This document shows positions 52,551 through 62,971 of a stretch of DNA of 64,000 nt, in pieces; within the stretch, counting starts at the first letter, position 1, and each line of letters opens with the position of its first letter. Under the pieces are notes generated by a model. That model worked only from the letters and a program-made list of their open reading frames with translations, was not told the origin of the DNA and did not search any database. The stretch comes from Fulvia fulva (Eukaryota; Ascomycota; Dothideomycetes; Mycosphaerellales; Mycosphaerellaceae), in NCBI RefSeq assembly GCF_020509005.1, contig NC_063016.1, forward strand, positions 4,526,001 through 4,590,000, read 5' to 3'. The translations under genes were made by a program, and so were the position numbers.

Positions 52551-53823
52551 TCAATCCCGCCTGTATATACCAGTGCCCCAAGCCAGCCTCAAAAAGGCCA
52601 GCCCGACGGCCATACCTATACTATCCTTAATCACATTCAACTTGCTCCCCATCACTTCATGCCATCCAATCGCAACCTCGACCATAGGGATATTCGCGCT
52701 TTCCGCAAGCATAAGCATCTCAACATCAAAGATCCAGCCCTCCGAGTGCATGTACGGGATGATATAAGGCAACGCCGGCCTCGAGAACAGTTTGAAGCCG
52801 CATTGTGTGTCGCCGATCTGTGCAGTTCGTGGCGTTGTCAGGAGCCAGAGGAGAAGGTGGAAGCCATACATAAGGGCGTTTCGCAGTGGTGATCGCTGTA
52901 CCACGGCTTCTGTGCCGACCATGTGCGCTCTTGATCCTACCGCGACAGATCGGCCTTGGGAGTCCTTAGCTTTTTCACTTGCAATGACCAGTTTGCCCAA
53001 GTCTTCAAATCTGCTGGCGCCGTCTGCGTCTGCGAAGACAATGTAGGTCCCTCTGGCATGTCGCATCCCGTGTATCACAGCACCTCCTTTGCCTCTATTT
53101 TGTTCCAATTGCACCACCCGAATCATTCCGGGAATAATATTGCTGGGTCGAGTAGACGAATTGAGTTGATGCTTCCTCGCGAAGTCCAACGCAACTGCGA
53201 CAGTATTGTCCTCCGATCCATCGCTTACCAGTATGATCTCCCATCCTCTTCGCGGATCTCCTTGCCTTCCGCTTGCTTGTAGCGTACCATTACTGCTGCT
53301 CTTACTTGCTGTGCCATGGTGTCCGTACTGCTTCTCCAAATAGTCCACCGACTCTTTCAGCATGGTTTTCAGTCTGTCCTGCTCATTGTACGCCGGCACA
53401 ACCAACGTCATAAACACCTCTGCGTCTGTGATCTGGAATGACTCTTCGCGGGAGATCGTCTTCTTGCGCGCAATTTCCTTGAGTGCAACGTTGTTGTCGT
53501 ACCAACATGGCAAAGGCTGGGGACTCGATACATGGCCGTCGTCGGTGACTGTGATGTATTGCTTCTCGGATTGCGTAGGTGGCCGGGGCGTGGGAGCGAA
53601 AAGGTAGAGCAGAACATATAGCTGTCGCGAAGTCGTCAGTGCTTGCTCACAGGTATATGAGCCACAATGGTGGCGAAGACCGGCTAGGAAATGGCTATTA
53701 TACCGTAGCTACAGCACCGAATAGCACCAGACCCGCCAATGCTAACCAAAGTGCCAGAGGAGTGCTTGCGACATTGTCAATGCCTTCCCATATCTGGTTC
53801 GGAATCGTGTCGGCGGAGTCCAT
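52551..53823 (-). CDS. alg5: Dolichyl-phosphate beta-glucosyltransferase (ALG5)
   Basis: Two exons on -: 53704-53823 and 52551-53621, with an 82-nt intron (GTATAA, CTGAC branch); 396 aa. A membrane anchor at about residues 20-55 (PLALWLALAGLVLFGAVAT continues in exon 2) is followed by a GT2 glycosyltransferase domain: VVPAYNEQDRL, EIILVSDGSEDNT, then DADGASRFEDL with the DxD-like acidic site. GDTQCGFKLFSR and EGWIFDVEMLMLAE are signature ALG5 blocks. The enzyme moves glucose from UDP-Glc to dolichyl phosphate on the ER cytosolic face, supplying the three terminal glucoses of the N-glycan precursor. A Ser-rich insert between the first motifs lengthens it slightly. Confidence 0.94.
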
Positions 53824-54771
53824 TGGCGTGATGTGAGAGTCAGATGTGCTATCAAAATGGTCGGAGGATGATATCTCGCTGTTCCATCGAGCCGCGCCGT
53901 CTGCCGATACCAAACTATGTTGCTGAGGATATCTCCTGTAAGTGGTTCATGGTTGTTGTAACACTTGTCAACCTCTACCCCGGCTTCATGTGGTTGAACC
54001 CTGCAGCAGCTCGCGCACCGGCCATGCATGCGCGGCTTTCCTCACAACATTCACTTACCGGCTTACGGCATTTTGCAGGCCACATTCGGTTGGGACAATG
54101 AAATGGCTATGACATAGTCAGTGATCACGACGTCCCCTTGGAAGTGATATGGCTCAAAAGGGACGGCAAGCGGCACGCACTAGATTGTCGCGAGCAGATC
54201 ATTACGTGCTGTATCAAAGGGCAGACGTCGTCGCAACCCTCGTGTCGCTGCAAGCACATCTATAGGGTATGGGGCGTCTTCATGCATGGTCCAAGGGTTC
54301 ATGCACTCTGCAGCTCTGCTGTCGCGTGCTTCGGTGTGACAGGTGCTGTCTATGCGATATCGATATCCTTGCATGGTTCCCCCAAAGACGTATGGAGACT
54401 CCACATTGAGCCGCATACCAGCTAGTGCCACACGCATGACAATGTGTATCCATCTTGAACATTGTTGACGCCAACCAAGAGACACGCGCGAACGCGAGTG
54501 GGATGTTTCTGGCGTGACGCGAACAAGGGTCAGTTGTTCTCGTTGCGGGGACCGACTTTTGGGACTTTCGTGGATGAAGCGTCACGCAGTTGAGCTCTCC
54601 ACACTTCAACCAACTCCGCACACCCGGCAAAAGAACACACGCCGCATCCGAACACAGCTACATCCTCCCACACCTGTACATATTGCTCCTGCTCCTGTTC
54701 CTATCAGTCGAAACGACTCGATGCCTTCCTAATCCCGAAACACCGCCGCTCTTCCCGAAATCTCATCCATC
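53824..54771. promoter_or_regulatory. Divergent region, alg5 / GPAT gene
   Basis: 948 bp between divergent starts. The last 130 nt before 54772 are CA- and CT-rich (CACACCTGTACATATTGCTC), leader-like. No gene seen. Confidence 0.4.
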
Positions 54772-57039
54772 ATGGCAGACAAAAAGAGCAAGAAGAGCAA
54801 AGATGCCGCTCAGGGTATCGTTTACGACATCTTCCTCTGGGTCTTCACAGTCGTCACCGATCTCTTCTTCCGCGAAATCCACCCTCGAAGCTCATGGCGC
54901 ATCCCAAAGAAAGGACCGGTCATCTTCGTGGCAGCACCCCACGCCAATCAGTTCATTGATCCCCTCATCCTGATGCGGACTGTTCGACACGATGCAAAGC
55001 GGCGGATAGCATTTCTGATTGCAGAGAAGAGCATGCGTCGGGCATTTGTTGGGTTTATGGCAGGCTTGGTAGGATCGGTGCCCGTGGGAAGAGCTCTCGA
55101 TTTGAAGAAGCCAGCTCCAGGCAAGATCTGGCTACCAGATCCCGAGGGAGATCCAACATTGATCAGAGGCAACGATGAGGTCAACTTCGAGAGCGAGCAG
55201 TTCCAAGTTGGAGGTTTGGTCGTGCTGCCTAGTGTGAATAATGTTGCAGCCAACGCTGAGATCGCGGAGATTGTTTCGGAGAAAGAACTCAAACTGAAAA
55301 AGGCTTTCAAGGGAGATGTGGCATACAAGCAGCTTACTGGGAAGTCAGGCGGAGAGAGCAATAGAGACTTGGCCAACGGGGATGCGAAGGAGGGACAATT
55401 CGAGGGCACCAAGTTTCAGCTTGCACCTCACGTTGACCAGGGCAATGTATACCAAGCAGTCTTTGAGCGCATCAAGAGTGGTGGCTGTATCGGTATCTTC
55501 CCAGAGGGAGGCAGCCATGACCGGACGGAGCTGCTTCCTCTGAAAGCTGGTCTGGCCATCATGGCACTGGGTGCGCTGGCTGAAGATCCATCATGTGGCG
55601 TCACGATCGTTCCAGTCGGCATGAACTACTTCCACGCTCACAAGTTCCGATCGAGGGCCGTCATTGAGTTTGGCGCTCCTATCGAAATCGAGCCAGAACT
55701 GGTTGAGCAATACAAGAATGGCAGCAAACGAGATGCAGTAGGCAAAGTTCTCCAAAACGTCTACGATGCACTTTCAACCATCACCGTCCAGGCACCCGAC
55801 TACGACACCCTCATGCTCATCCAGGCTGTGAGACGGCTCTACAACCCGAAAGGCAAAAAGCTGCCTCTGCCGTTTGTTGTTGAGCTCAATCGAAGGCTCA
55901 TCAAGGGTTATCAGACCTACAGGGATGATCCCAGGGTGGTGCACCTTCGTCAGGAGGTACTCAACTACAACCGACAGCTATTCCGTCTCAATGTGCGAGA
56001 TCACCAGTTGGCATATGCGAAGTTTCCAATCTGGAAGGTGGTTGGGCTGCTGCTATACCGCGTCGCCAAGCTCTCGGTCCTGTTATTTGCGTCCCTACCT
56101 GGTGTTATCCTTTTCTCACCAGTCTTCGTGGCTGGGAAGCTGATTTCGAGGCAAAAGGCTAAGGAGGCTTTGGCAGCGTCTACCGTCAAGGTAAAGGCGA
56201 GAGATGTGGTGGCGACGTGGAAGATCCTGGTGTCCTTGGCCCTCACGCCTGTTCTGGACGTCTTCTACACAAGCTTCCTGGTCTACTGGACATGGACAAA
56301 CCGCATTCGTGGCGCGGTACCACAATTCGTACCTCTCTGGTTCATGACAATCTTCGGACTCATCTTCTTCCCAGCAATATGCTTCGCAGCGCTGAGATTT
56401 GGCGAGATCGGCATGGACATCTTCAAGAGCTTGCGCCCACTCTTCTTGTCCATCAATCCGACCTCGAGTAACACCTTCGTCAAGCTCCGTGAAAAGCGCG
56501 AGTGGCTGCAAGACAACATCAACAACATCATCAACGAGCTCGGACCCGAGCTGTTCCCCGACTTCGATCAACAACGTATCATCAGTGACCCTACACATCC
56601 ACTCCACTCACCCGACTGGTCTCGTCCCGGTACGCCCACACACCGCCGACAAGGCAGCGAGATCGACTCTCTTTCATTCACCCCTGCCAGCCCGACTGTC
56701 CCGTCAGGCATCGGCCATGCGTTGCCTCGCAACGAAAGTTTTGCAAATCTCAGCTCGATCGGCATCTTTGCTTCCAGACCAAGCACGCCCAACAGAAGTC
56801 GCAGCCGAACGAGCAGCAATGACTTTGGCGGCAAGATGTCCGGCTTTGGCTTCACTTCGATTGACAAGTCAAGCAAGGATTCCGCGAAGGCGAATCTGAA
56901 CGAGGTCAGCAAGAACCTGCATGAAGCTATGCGAGAGCGCGGGCGGAGAAGGAGAAGTGAGACTGAGGGCAGCTTCGAGTTTGTTCAAGACGAGGAGGAT
57001 GATGATGAAGACGAAGCGGAGGGGAAGAAAGATGTCTGA
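54772..57039 (+). CDS. Glycerol-3-phosphate / DHAP acyltransferase (Sct1/Gpt2 type)
   Basis: Intronless, 755 aa. After a Lys-rich N-terminus comes the acyltransferase fold: PVIFVAAPHANQFIDPLILM with the catalytic His-Asp pair, FLIAEKSMRRAFVGFMAGLV, then FPEGGSHDRTELLPLKAGLA at 243 onward, and VTIVPVGMNYFHAHKFRSR. A large insert between the first blocks is usual for the yeast Sct1/Gpt2 branch. Three or four membrane segments lie at about 420-560. The C-terminus is disordered and Ser-rich, ending in an acidic run (EDDDEDEAEGKK), likely phosphoregulated as in yeast. The enzyme makes lysophosphatidate at the ER, the first step of phospholipid and triacylglycerol synthesis. Confidence 0.94.
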   Translation: MADKKSKKSKDAAQGIVYDIFLWVFTVVTDLFFREIHPRSSWRIPKKGPVIFVAAPHANQFIDPLILMRTVRHDAKRRIAFLIAEKSMRRAFVGFMAGLVGSVPVGRALDLKKPAPGKIWLPDPEGDPTLIRGNDEVNFESEQFQVGGLVVLPSVNNVAANAEIAEIVSEKELKLKKAFKGDVAYKQLTGKSGGESNRDLANGDAKEGQFEGTKFQLAPHVDQGNVYQAVFERIKSGGCIGIFPEGGSHDRTELLPLKAGLAIMALGALAEDPSCGVTIVPVGMNYFHAHKFRSRAVIEFGAPIEIEPELVEQYKNGSKRDAVGKVLQNVYDALSTITVQAPDYDTLMLIQAVRRLYNPKGKKLPLPFVVELNRRLIKGYQTYRDDPRVVHLRQEVLNYNRQLFRLNVRDHQLAYAKFPIWKVVGLLLYRVAKLSVLLFASLPGVILFSPVFVAGKLISRQKAKEALAASTVKVKARDVVATWKILVSLALTPVLDVFYTSFLVYWTWTNRIRGAVPQFVPLWFMTIFGLIFFPAICFAALRFGEIGMDIFKSLRPLFLSINPTSSNTFVKLREKREWLQDNINNIINELGPELFPDFDQQRIISDPTHPLHSPDWSRPGTPTHRRQGSEIDSLSFTPASPTVPSGIGHALPRNESFANLSSIGIFASRPSTPNRSRSRTSSNDFGGKMSGFGFTSIDKSSKDSAKANLNEVSKNLHEAMRERGRRRRSETEGSFEFVQDEEDDDEDEAEGKKDV

Positions 57040-57470
57040 GCATGATTCGAGTCGTGTTGTGAGCGTTTAGTTACGATGATATCCCTGCCGGGCGTTTGCG
57101 ATGAAGATATGACTAGCTTCGAATCTGTATTCAACAACAAATACCAGATCAAGCCACCCTTGGCTTACGTGTCATGTCGTGTTGCATAGATCAGATCATA
57201 CAGTATGTTGAAGCAATCCGTTTGTGATGACCTCCTGCTGGCGACCTTGTTGTATGCGTGGACAAGCAGACTATCGCGGCTTTGCGCTTCACTTCCGCAG
57301 TCGAGCGGATTGCAGTCATCATGCTGAGAGCAGCTAGTGCTTGCCTAACACTTTCATGATCGCCACCGTGCGGCTGATGATCAGGTCATGTGCGGTCTAG
57401 CCATCACTCGACACGAGTATATCCCTGCGAGTACTCTGTTGCGCAGAGGACAAAAAGGATATGCCGATGT
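57040..57470. other. Intergenic region
   Basis: 431 bp downstream of the GPAT gene; nothing recognised. Confidence 0.3.
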
Positions 57471-57618
57471 CGGAGTTGGCGAGAATCGAACTCGCATCCC
57501 TCTGACAAAGTTGCGGAATGCAGCTGAGCGCCGGTCGGCGCTTGGACAATTCTTGCGAATTGGAGCAGGTATAGAACCCGAAGTATGTCAGAGGATCTTG
57601 CCATTGGACCACAACCCC
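57471..57618 (-). tRNA. Candidate intron-containing tRNA, anticodon unresolved
   Basis: On the - strand GGGGTTG (57612-57618) can pair with CAACTCC (57472-57478) as an acceptor stem (one G-U). GCGAG-TTCGATT-CTCGC is a perfect T arm. TCTGA and TCAGA can form the anticodon stem, and a GGTC/GATC D stem is possible. About 75 nt in excess would be an intron in the anticodon loop, which is where fungal tRNA introns lie. The loop lacks the expected U33, so the anticodon cannot be fixed, and a degenerate tRNA is possible. Confidence 0.5.
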
Positions 57619-57945
57619 CCCTGTGTTGTGTTGATGATGTCAAGAGGACCTTGTTCGTCTATACGGTGTTTGTGTTTGTCGGCTCTGTCGACAATTCGGT
57701 GAGAATGTGACTATCGGTGGTGGTGGAGGACCTGCACACGGGGCTCGGTTGGCATTGTGGTCGGAGTGGAGCAGACAATGCCCCTTGTGAAGTGTCAGAG
57801 ACTCATGCATTACGTGTTGAGACTGCTCTCTGAGTGTGACGTGGCGAAGAGACATGCTGCCACCAGCAAGTGCCACCACTGGTGAAAGCAGCGGGAAGCG
57901 CTAACGGCTGTGTGCACGGCTTACAGAGATTGACGGTCATATACA
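57619..57945. other. Intergenic region, no gene seen
   Basis: 327 bp upstream of the candidate tRNA (- strand) and left of the foldback repeats. No coding signal recognised. Confidence 0.3.
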
Positions 57946-57974
57946 ACTAAAATCTACGCTTATTCATCAAGCTG

Positions 57975-58457
57975 TCAGGTTTAGCAAAGTCGTCACTAAA
58001 CCTGACCCCCATTCCCAACTTGGGGGCTGTACCATCAATCACAACAAATTGGATTGGGAATGTCAGATCCCTTGGGGCATATCGAAGCCCTGTGATTGGT
58101 GAACAGAGATTGTGTACTACCAATTGGCGACAATGCTCATCGGATCCCCCGAGCATATTGGTAGTACAGTCCTGGGCATAGTTTTTACAACCCCTGTATT
58201 TACGCTAACCCCTTCCGGCTATCCATGTCCATCTCAGAAGGTGTTGCTACCTTCAATCTCAATATCAAGAATGGGCCAAGCTCACACCTGAGGACATACA
58301 ACGTATATGCAAGAGTATGCGAGAACGCTGCGAGGCAGTAATAGCCAACAATGGAGGATACACCAGGTGGTGAGCCACGCCAAGCAGTGGATACATCCTT
58401 CCTAATGAGGAAAGGTAGAAGAACAGGGGTTGTAAAAACTATGCCCAGGACTGTACT
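57975..58457. repeat. Foldback / MITE-like inverted-repeat region
   Basis: Several nested inverted repeats. The main one is a perfect 35-bp pair, 58163-58197 and 58423-58457 (start AGTACAGTCCTGGGCATAGT and its exact reverse complement), 225 nt apart. Overlapping its left arm, 58113-58124 (TGTACTACCAAT) pairs with 58157-58168, with an inner ATGCTC/GAGCAT stem (58133-58138, 58151-58156). At about 57976-58004 CAGGTTTAG faces CTAAACCTG. There is no open frame with a known transposase. A non-autonomous transposon or its remnant is the likeliest explanation. Confidence 0.6.
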
Positions 58458-59498
58458 TATCCTGGGCCACCGAGTACAAGAACCCCGAAGTTGTACACCG
58501 ATGCGAACAGGTTTCTCCATTGGATGTGAGACTTTAATTGGACCGCATAGTATACAAGGTACTATGTTTTGCTGTTTTGGATGTTTTTGTTGATGCAAGA
58601 TTGTTTTGTGGGCTGGGACATGTGAATGCCAAGACTTTTAACTTTTTGCACTTCTGGTGGACTTTCTGGTCGCGTGCTTCGCTTCGGCGTGCTCGAAGCA
58701 TTCTAATTGTATTAGGACTTAGACCGGTCAGTTGAGACGTGTTGTGCGCTGCGGAGATGCTCCTCACATTTGTTTCGTGCAGACAGATAGTGTATAGTGT
58801 CAAATCTGGTTGAAGCCCGTCAGTTGTTTTTGAAGCAGCAAGTCGCCCGTTAAACCGAAGCATACGATATGTTGATTCTTGTTCCTCTCCACTTCATTGC
58901 CTAACGTAAGTTTCAGTGATGATTTCTTTTCATTCGCGTGACGAGTTTCACGAGCTTACAGAAACGACCGGTCATGAATCCCCATGATGCAGTGGGGAGT
59001 TGACCATGATCTCGTAGCACTCCACTATAGCCGCCTCATGGGTATGTCTTCCCACTTTATGTCCTTCTTCATAGAATCGCAGCGGTTCAGAGAGCATCAA
59101 TCATAGCGTGGCAAGCGAACACTAATCCGCCGATGTTGCAAGCGTATGGTGAAACATGATCTTTGATCGTCTTTACCAATTGTGTCATGATCGTTTCACT
59201 ACGACGACATCTCTAGTGCCGTGACTCGCCCGTGAGACATCATGAACCTGCACATCGCGGTCTCGACAGTGTACGTAAGGTGCCTGCCAACGCTATATGG
59301 TCATATGATATTGGTTCCCTTCCTTGCATAGTAGTGACATCTGCGCCCAGGACCTGCTGTTGCCTGCCGTTGACCGTTGACCGCGGCTTTCACACAGCAA
59401 ACATCCACGCTGCCTTCACCTCTATACAACTTCACTTCACCTTCTCCAATCCTCCACACCACGCACCAACAGCACCCCGCTCGCTATCCCCTGCCATC
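58458..59498. other. Gene-poor, locally AT-richer region
   Basis: About 1 kb without a supported gene. From 58540 to 58650 the sequence is T-rich (TTTGCTGTTTTGGATGTTTT), unlike its surroundings, perhaps an old repeat. The 3' end must hold the promoter of the MYND gene. Confidence 0.35.
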
Positions 59499-60587
59499 AT
59501 GGGCGCCTGGGCTTTCAAACTATTCACGTGCGACTACGATCTCAACCTCATCAATGAACTCAACCAGGAGGCCGGCCTACCACAGCTTGAGCGACTCCAG
59601 ACTGGTAAGACTACCACGGTCTTCAGCGACCCAGCTTCTGCCCGCATGCTCGACCATCGCACCCTCGACAAGGACAAAGATGCACAGACCGTTATAACAG
59701 AGTTCCCGACAGCGGCTGCTGGTGCGGCCACTCAAGGTCACGGTGCGCAGTACAGCTTGTATGCAAGGCTTTGCTCCAACCCAGTCAACGTCCGCAGTCA
59801 CCTGGACTCTGGCGTGCTGGCAAAGTTCTCAGCAGGGCTGAGACGTCAGATCAACGCCGCCCATGCTTGGTGGTTGAAGGGTGAGTGATCCACTGAAGCA
59901 ACGCATAGGTCATGGCACTTCAGGTCAAGGACTTGCGTCTTCGGAGCCACAAACTGACAAAGGCTCACAGATTGCTACGGACCTGGCTACCACCTCTGTA
60001 TGCTCAACGCTTGCGCAATGACACTCGGTGCTCACGTAAGCGAGGAAGACAGAGTCGCTATGCGAGCCGTCTACAGGGACTGCGAGTTCATGCGCGACGC
60101 AGTCCTGCAGCTCGAAGCCGCCCTGGACTCAGACACCGGCTACGTGAATGGCACACCATGGGACTTCGGCCCATCGTCCATCGCAGACCTCGAACCAGCT
60201 TCTCCCGCTGACCTTGCTTTCCCGGCCAAAGGTGTCTTCAACACAAGCCTTATCAACGTCCTCGGTCCAGATCACGGCAGAGAGGAGGGCGAGATGAACA
60301 GGTGGCGCAGTATGCCAACCATCGCATCAGCCTCCGCCGCCGAAAAGGAGAGGACCATCAAAAGCCTCGCTTCCAACCCGTACACCGACGAGATGCTGGC
60401 AAAGCGCCATCCGGACGGCATGTGGAAGGACTACGTCTGTGGAGAGTGTGGCAGTGGATCCAGCAATGACCATGCTCTGCTGAACTGTGCCAAGTGCAAG
60501 AAGCGCAGCTATTGCTCAAAGACATGCCAGAAGAAGCACTGGAGTCAGCACAAGCACTTCTGCAAGGCTCCTGGCAGCGCTCGCTGA
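59499..60587 (+). CDS. MYND zinc-finger protein
   Basis: Exons 59499-59880 and 59971-60587, with a 90-nt intron (GTGAGT..CACAG); 332 aa. The start is MGAWAFKLFTCDYDLNLINE. Exon 2 begins DCYGPGYHLCMLNACAMTLG. The C-terminus holds a MYND finger at about residues 284-325: CGECGSGSSNDHALLNCAKC, then SYCSKTCQKKHWSQHKHFC, with the full Cys/His set. The N-terminal two-thirds match a group of filamentous-fungal MYND proteins (conserved SDPASARMLDHRTL-like block) of unknown role. MYND fingers bind proline-rich partners. No SET domain is present, so this is not a methyltransferase. Confidence 0.88.
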
Positions 60588-61014
60588 GCGGCTCATCTCG
60601 AGCAGTATTCATGCGCTGGTACATTAGCTCGCACGCGGAAGAGTGAAAGACAGGCGTTCATCGGTACCATGACACGGGTAGAAGAGATTGGAAGGTGTAC
60701 TATTGTCACCATCAGTGCGAGCCAAGATTGAGAGTCATGGAGTAGCTTAATCAGCTGGTACCTGAAATGTCGCCGAAACCTGAATGATGAGCACAATTCT
60801 ATGATGAAATCTGAATATGCTCACTATCCACACCAGCAAAAGGCGTCGACCATCTCTCCTCTCGATATGCGTGTTGTTCGGGTACCCTTATCGAGTTCAA
60901 ATCCTGCCGGAAGCTCTCATAACACACACTAGCGTCTTATCTTCCATCCTCATCGCGCCATTGGAAGATCTATCTAGATGGGCACTGTCCGCGTGGACTG
61001 GCTGGTGCAATCCG
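60588..61014. other. Convergent intergenic region
   Basis: 427 bp between two 3' ends. Nothing recognised. Confidence 0.3.
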
Positions 61015-62617
61015 CTAGGTCTGCAAGAAATCGCTGATCGGTAGCTTGTGCTCCTTCTGGAACTCGCAGATCCGTCCTCTCTCCTCCTCTGTCAGTCTTG
61101 CCAGATGGGACTGATTGGCCAGGCCTTTGTCTCCTTCAGGTCGACCAGGACAGCGGAGCAGGGCGTCATTCTGACTGTCGCTCACGATAGGATGACGAGC
61201 GAAGGAAAGCGATTTGTACTCAAGCGGGAATGTCAAATCTGGCCCCTGCACACAAGTTCGTCAGTGGTATTCTTGTTGTCGTATTGTGTCGACGTACCTC
61301 GGTCTTGCACTCCGTAATTGCTTGCTCAATTGCCGCGAAATCTGCTTTCGCGATATCTGTATGGAACACCGAAGGCCACATCTTGGCATAACTCAGCCAG
61401 GCTTTGAGCCACGCCTTGCTACCATCCGTGAAGCGGTCCAGCGTACAACAACGCAAAGCCGCCTGGACCAGAGAGATGTGGACGTAATACCGTTGTTGGC
61501 GGCCAGATAGATCGGTCCAGGTTATATTCTGTCGCATCCATGTGAGTGCTACGTCGGCTTCGTCGTCATCACAGAGATAGAGATGCAACGCTGCCAAATT
61601 GATCGCGATATCGAAGAAAAGGCAACACATACGTAGCTGCAGAGAGCCAAACTCGGCCGATCCATGTAAGACGAGCCTCCACGCCATTTGAGCTACAGAA
61701 TCGGAGTCCGCCAGTTCAAAGGCGTAATAGTAGCGATGTATTGCTGCAACATTCCAGCCAGTCATGAACGAGCGATCTGCGTTCCGCTTCAGGGCCAGCA
61801 CCGCGTCAAAATGTTCCCAGAGCCATGACTGCAGCCAAACTATTTTGTGGCAAAGCGTCGCGACTGTCTCATCAAGTTTCTGCCTGTCCTTGAGACCATG
61901 GACGCTCAGGTTGTGTCCACAACCTTCAGCCACTGCGATGGCTGCCAAAATCTCAGACTGATGCTTGGCAAGCAAAGGACGATCGGCCGTGCGTTGGATT
62001 TCGATCTTGGGTGCTACTGGCTCGTCGTTATCTTTCATGGCGGAGGAGGAGAGTACCAGATCAGCGCCGACCGCGGAGCATACATACGCACAGTCAGGTG
62101 GTATGGACTGGCACTGCACTCTCAACATGTTGAAAAGACTCGCCAGATCCGGCAGCAGCATTGTGAAAATACTGCGGTTGCTGACCGGGCTATCCGTCAC
62201 CCGAGCGGAAGAGAGCTTCGAATAGGCTGGATTGGGCCATTGAATGTCGATGGAGAAGGCGTACTGATCGATTGAGCGAAAGCGCTGCTTGCAAACAATC
62301 GGAACGTCGTGGATGTTGAGCAACCGTGAGATGTCGGGTCCGGTGACGGTGACCAGCACGAAAGTGTTCTGCGTGTAGAGGTATTCTGCAGCCACTTCAC
62401 CGATGATGGAGTTGACAGCCAGAATCGCAGTCTCGAAGAAATATTTCCGACCAAAATTGCAATCGACGTAGTCTTGCTTCACTACCTCGCTTGCTTCGAC
62501 TGCCGCAGACTCAGAGTGGAGCAGGTAGCCATAGATCTGATCACGAAGCTCTTGAGGTAGAGGAAAGTTGGTTCGAGGTGGCGGTGGTGGTATCTGAGCT
62601 CCGCTACGAAGGCGCAT
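61015..62617 (-). CDS. F-box-like protein, tandem paralog A
   Basis: Two exons on -: 61298-62617 and 61015-61245, joined over a 52-nt intron (GTACGT..TGCAG, CTGAC branch); 516 aa. The N-terminus, TNFPLPQELRDQIYGYLLHS, is the short F-box-like motif. The middle is helical, with a run of conserved-looking Trp and His (LCHKIVWLQSWLWEHFDAVL). The C-terminal exon ends LARLTEEERGRICEFQKEHK then LPISDFLQT. The neighbour at 62972 shares the same architecture, the same C-terminal motif and an intron at the equivalent place, so the two arose by tandem duplication. Function unknown. Confidence 0.75.
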
Positions 62618-62971
62618 CGTGTATCGTCCGCCACAGGTTTAACTACACGCAGATGGTCAGCAGGTCTCTTTTCGAAGCATCGCATGGGTACTCTTACCGC
62701 TGGTGCTGGCTTCAATCTCCGTGTAGGTGGTATCTGTGTAAAGTGCTGTTGTTGTATATGTGGTTGCGAAGAAGATATGTGCAGTAGACTGGCTGCGTTG
62801 AAGGAAGTGAGCTTTTCATGAGCATCAGACGCCGCTCACCGCGTGTTCTCACTTTTGCGAGTGAAAGCAAACGCTGCACAGATCAGGTCTCTACATACGG
62901 CCTTACTTTCTGCAGCGATGCGTTCGAGTGAATGCAAGCGCTCAATCGAGAGGTCTGCATCTCGACCACAC
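62618..62971. other. Intergenic between the tandem paralogs
   Basis: 354 bp; must hold the promoter of paralog A. Nothing else recognised. Confidence 0.3.

Noticed and set aside
58200..58598. 132-codon open frame on - across the foldback region
   Set aside because: It reads through a 35-bp inverted-repeat arm and has no recognised domain; too weak to call a gene.
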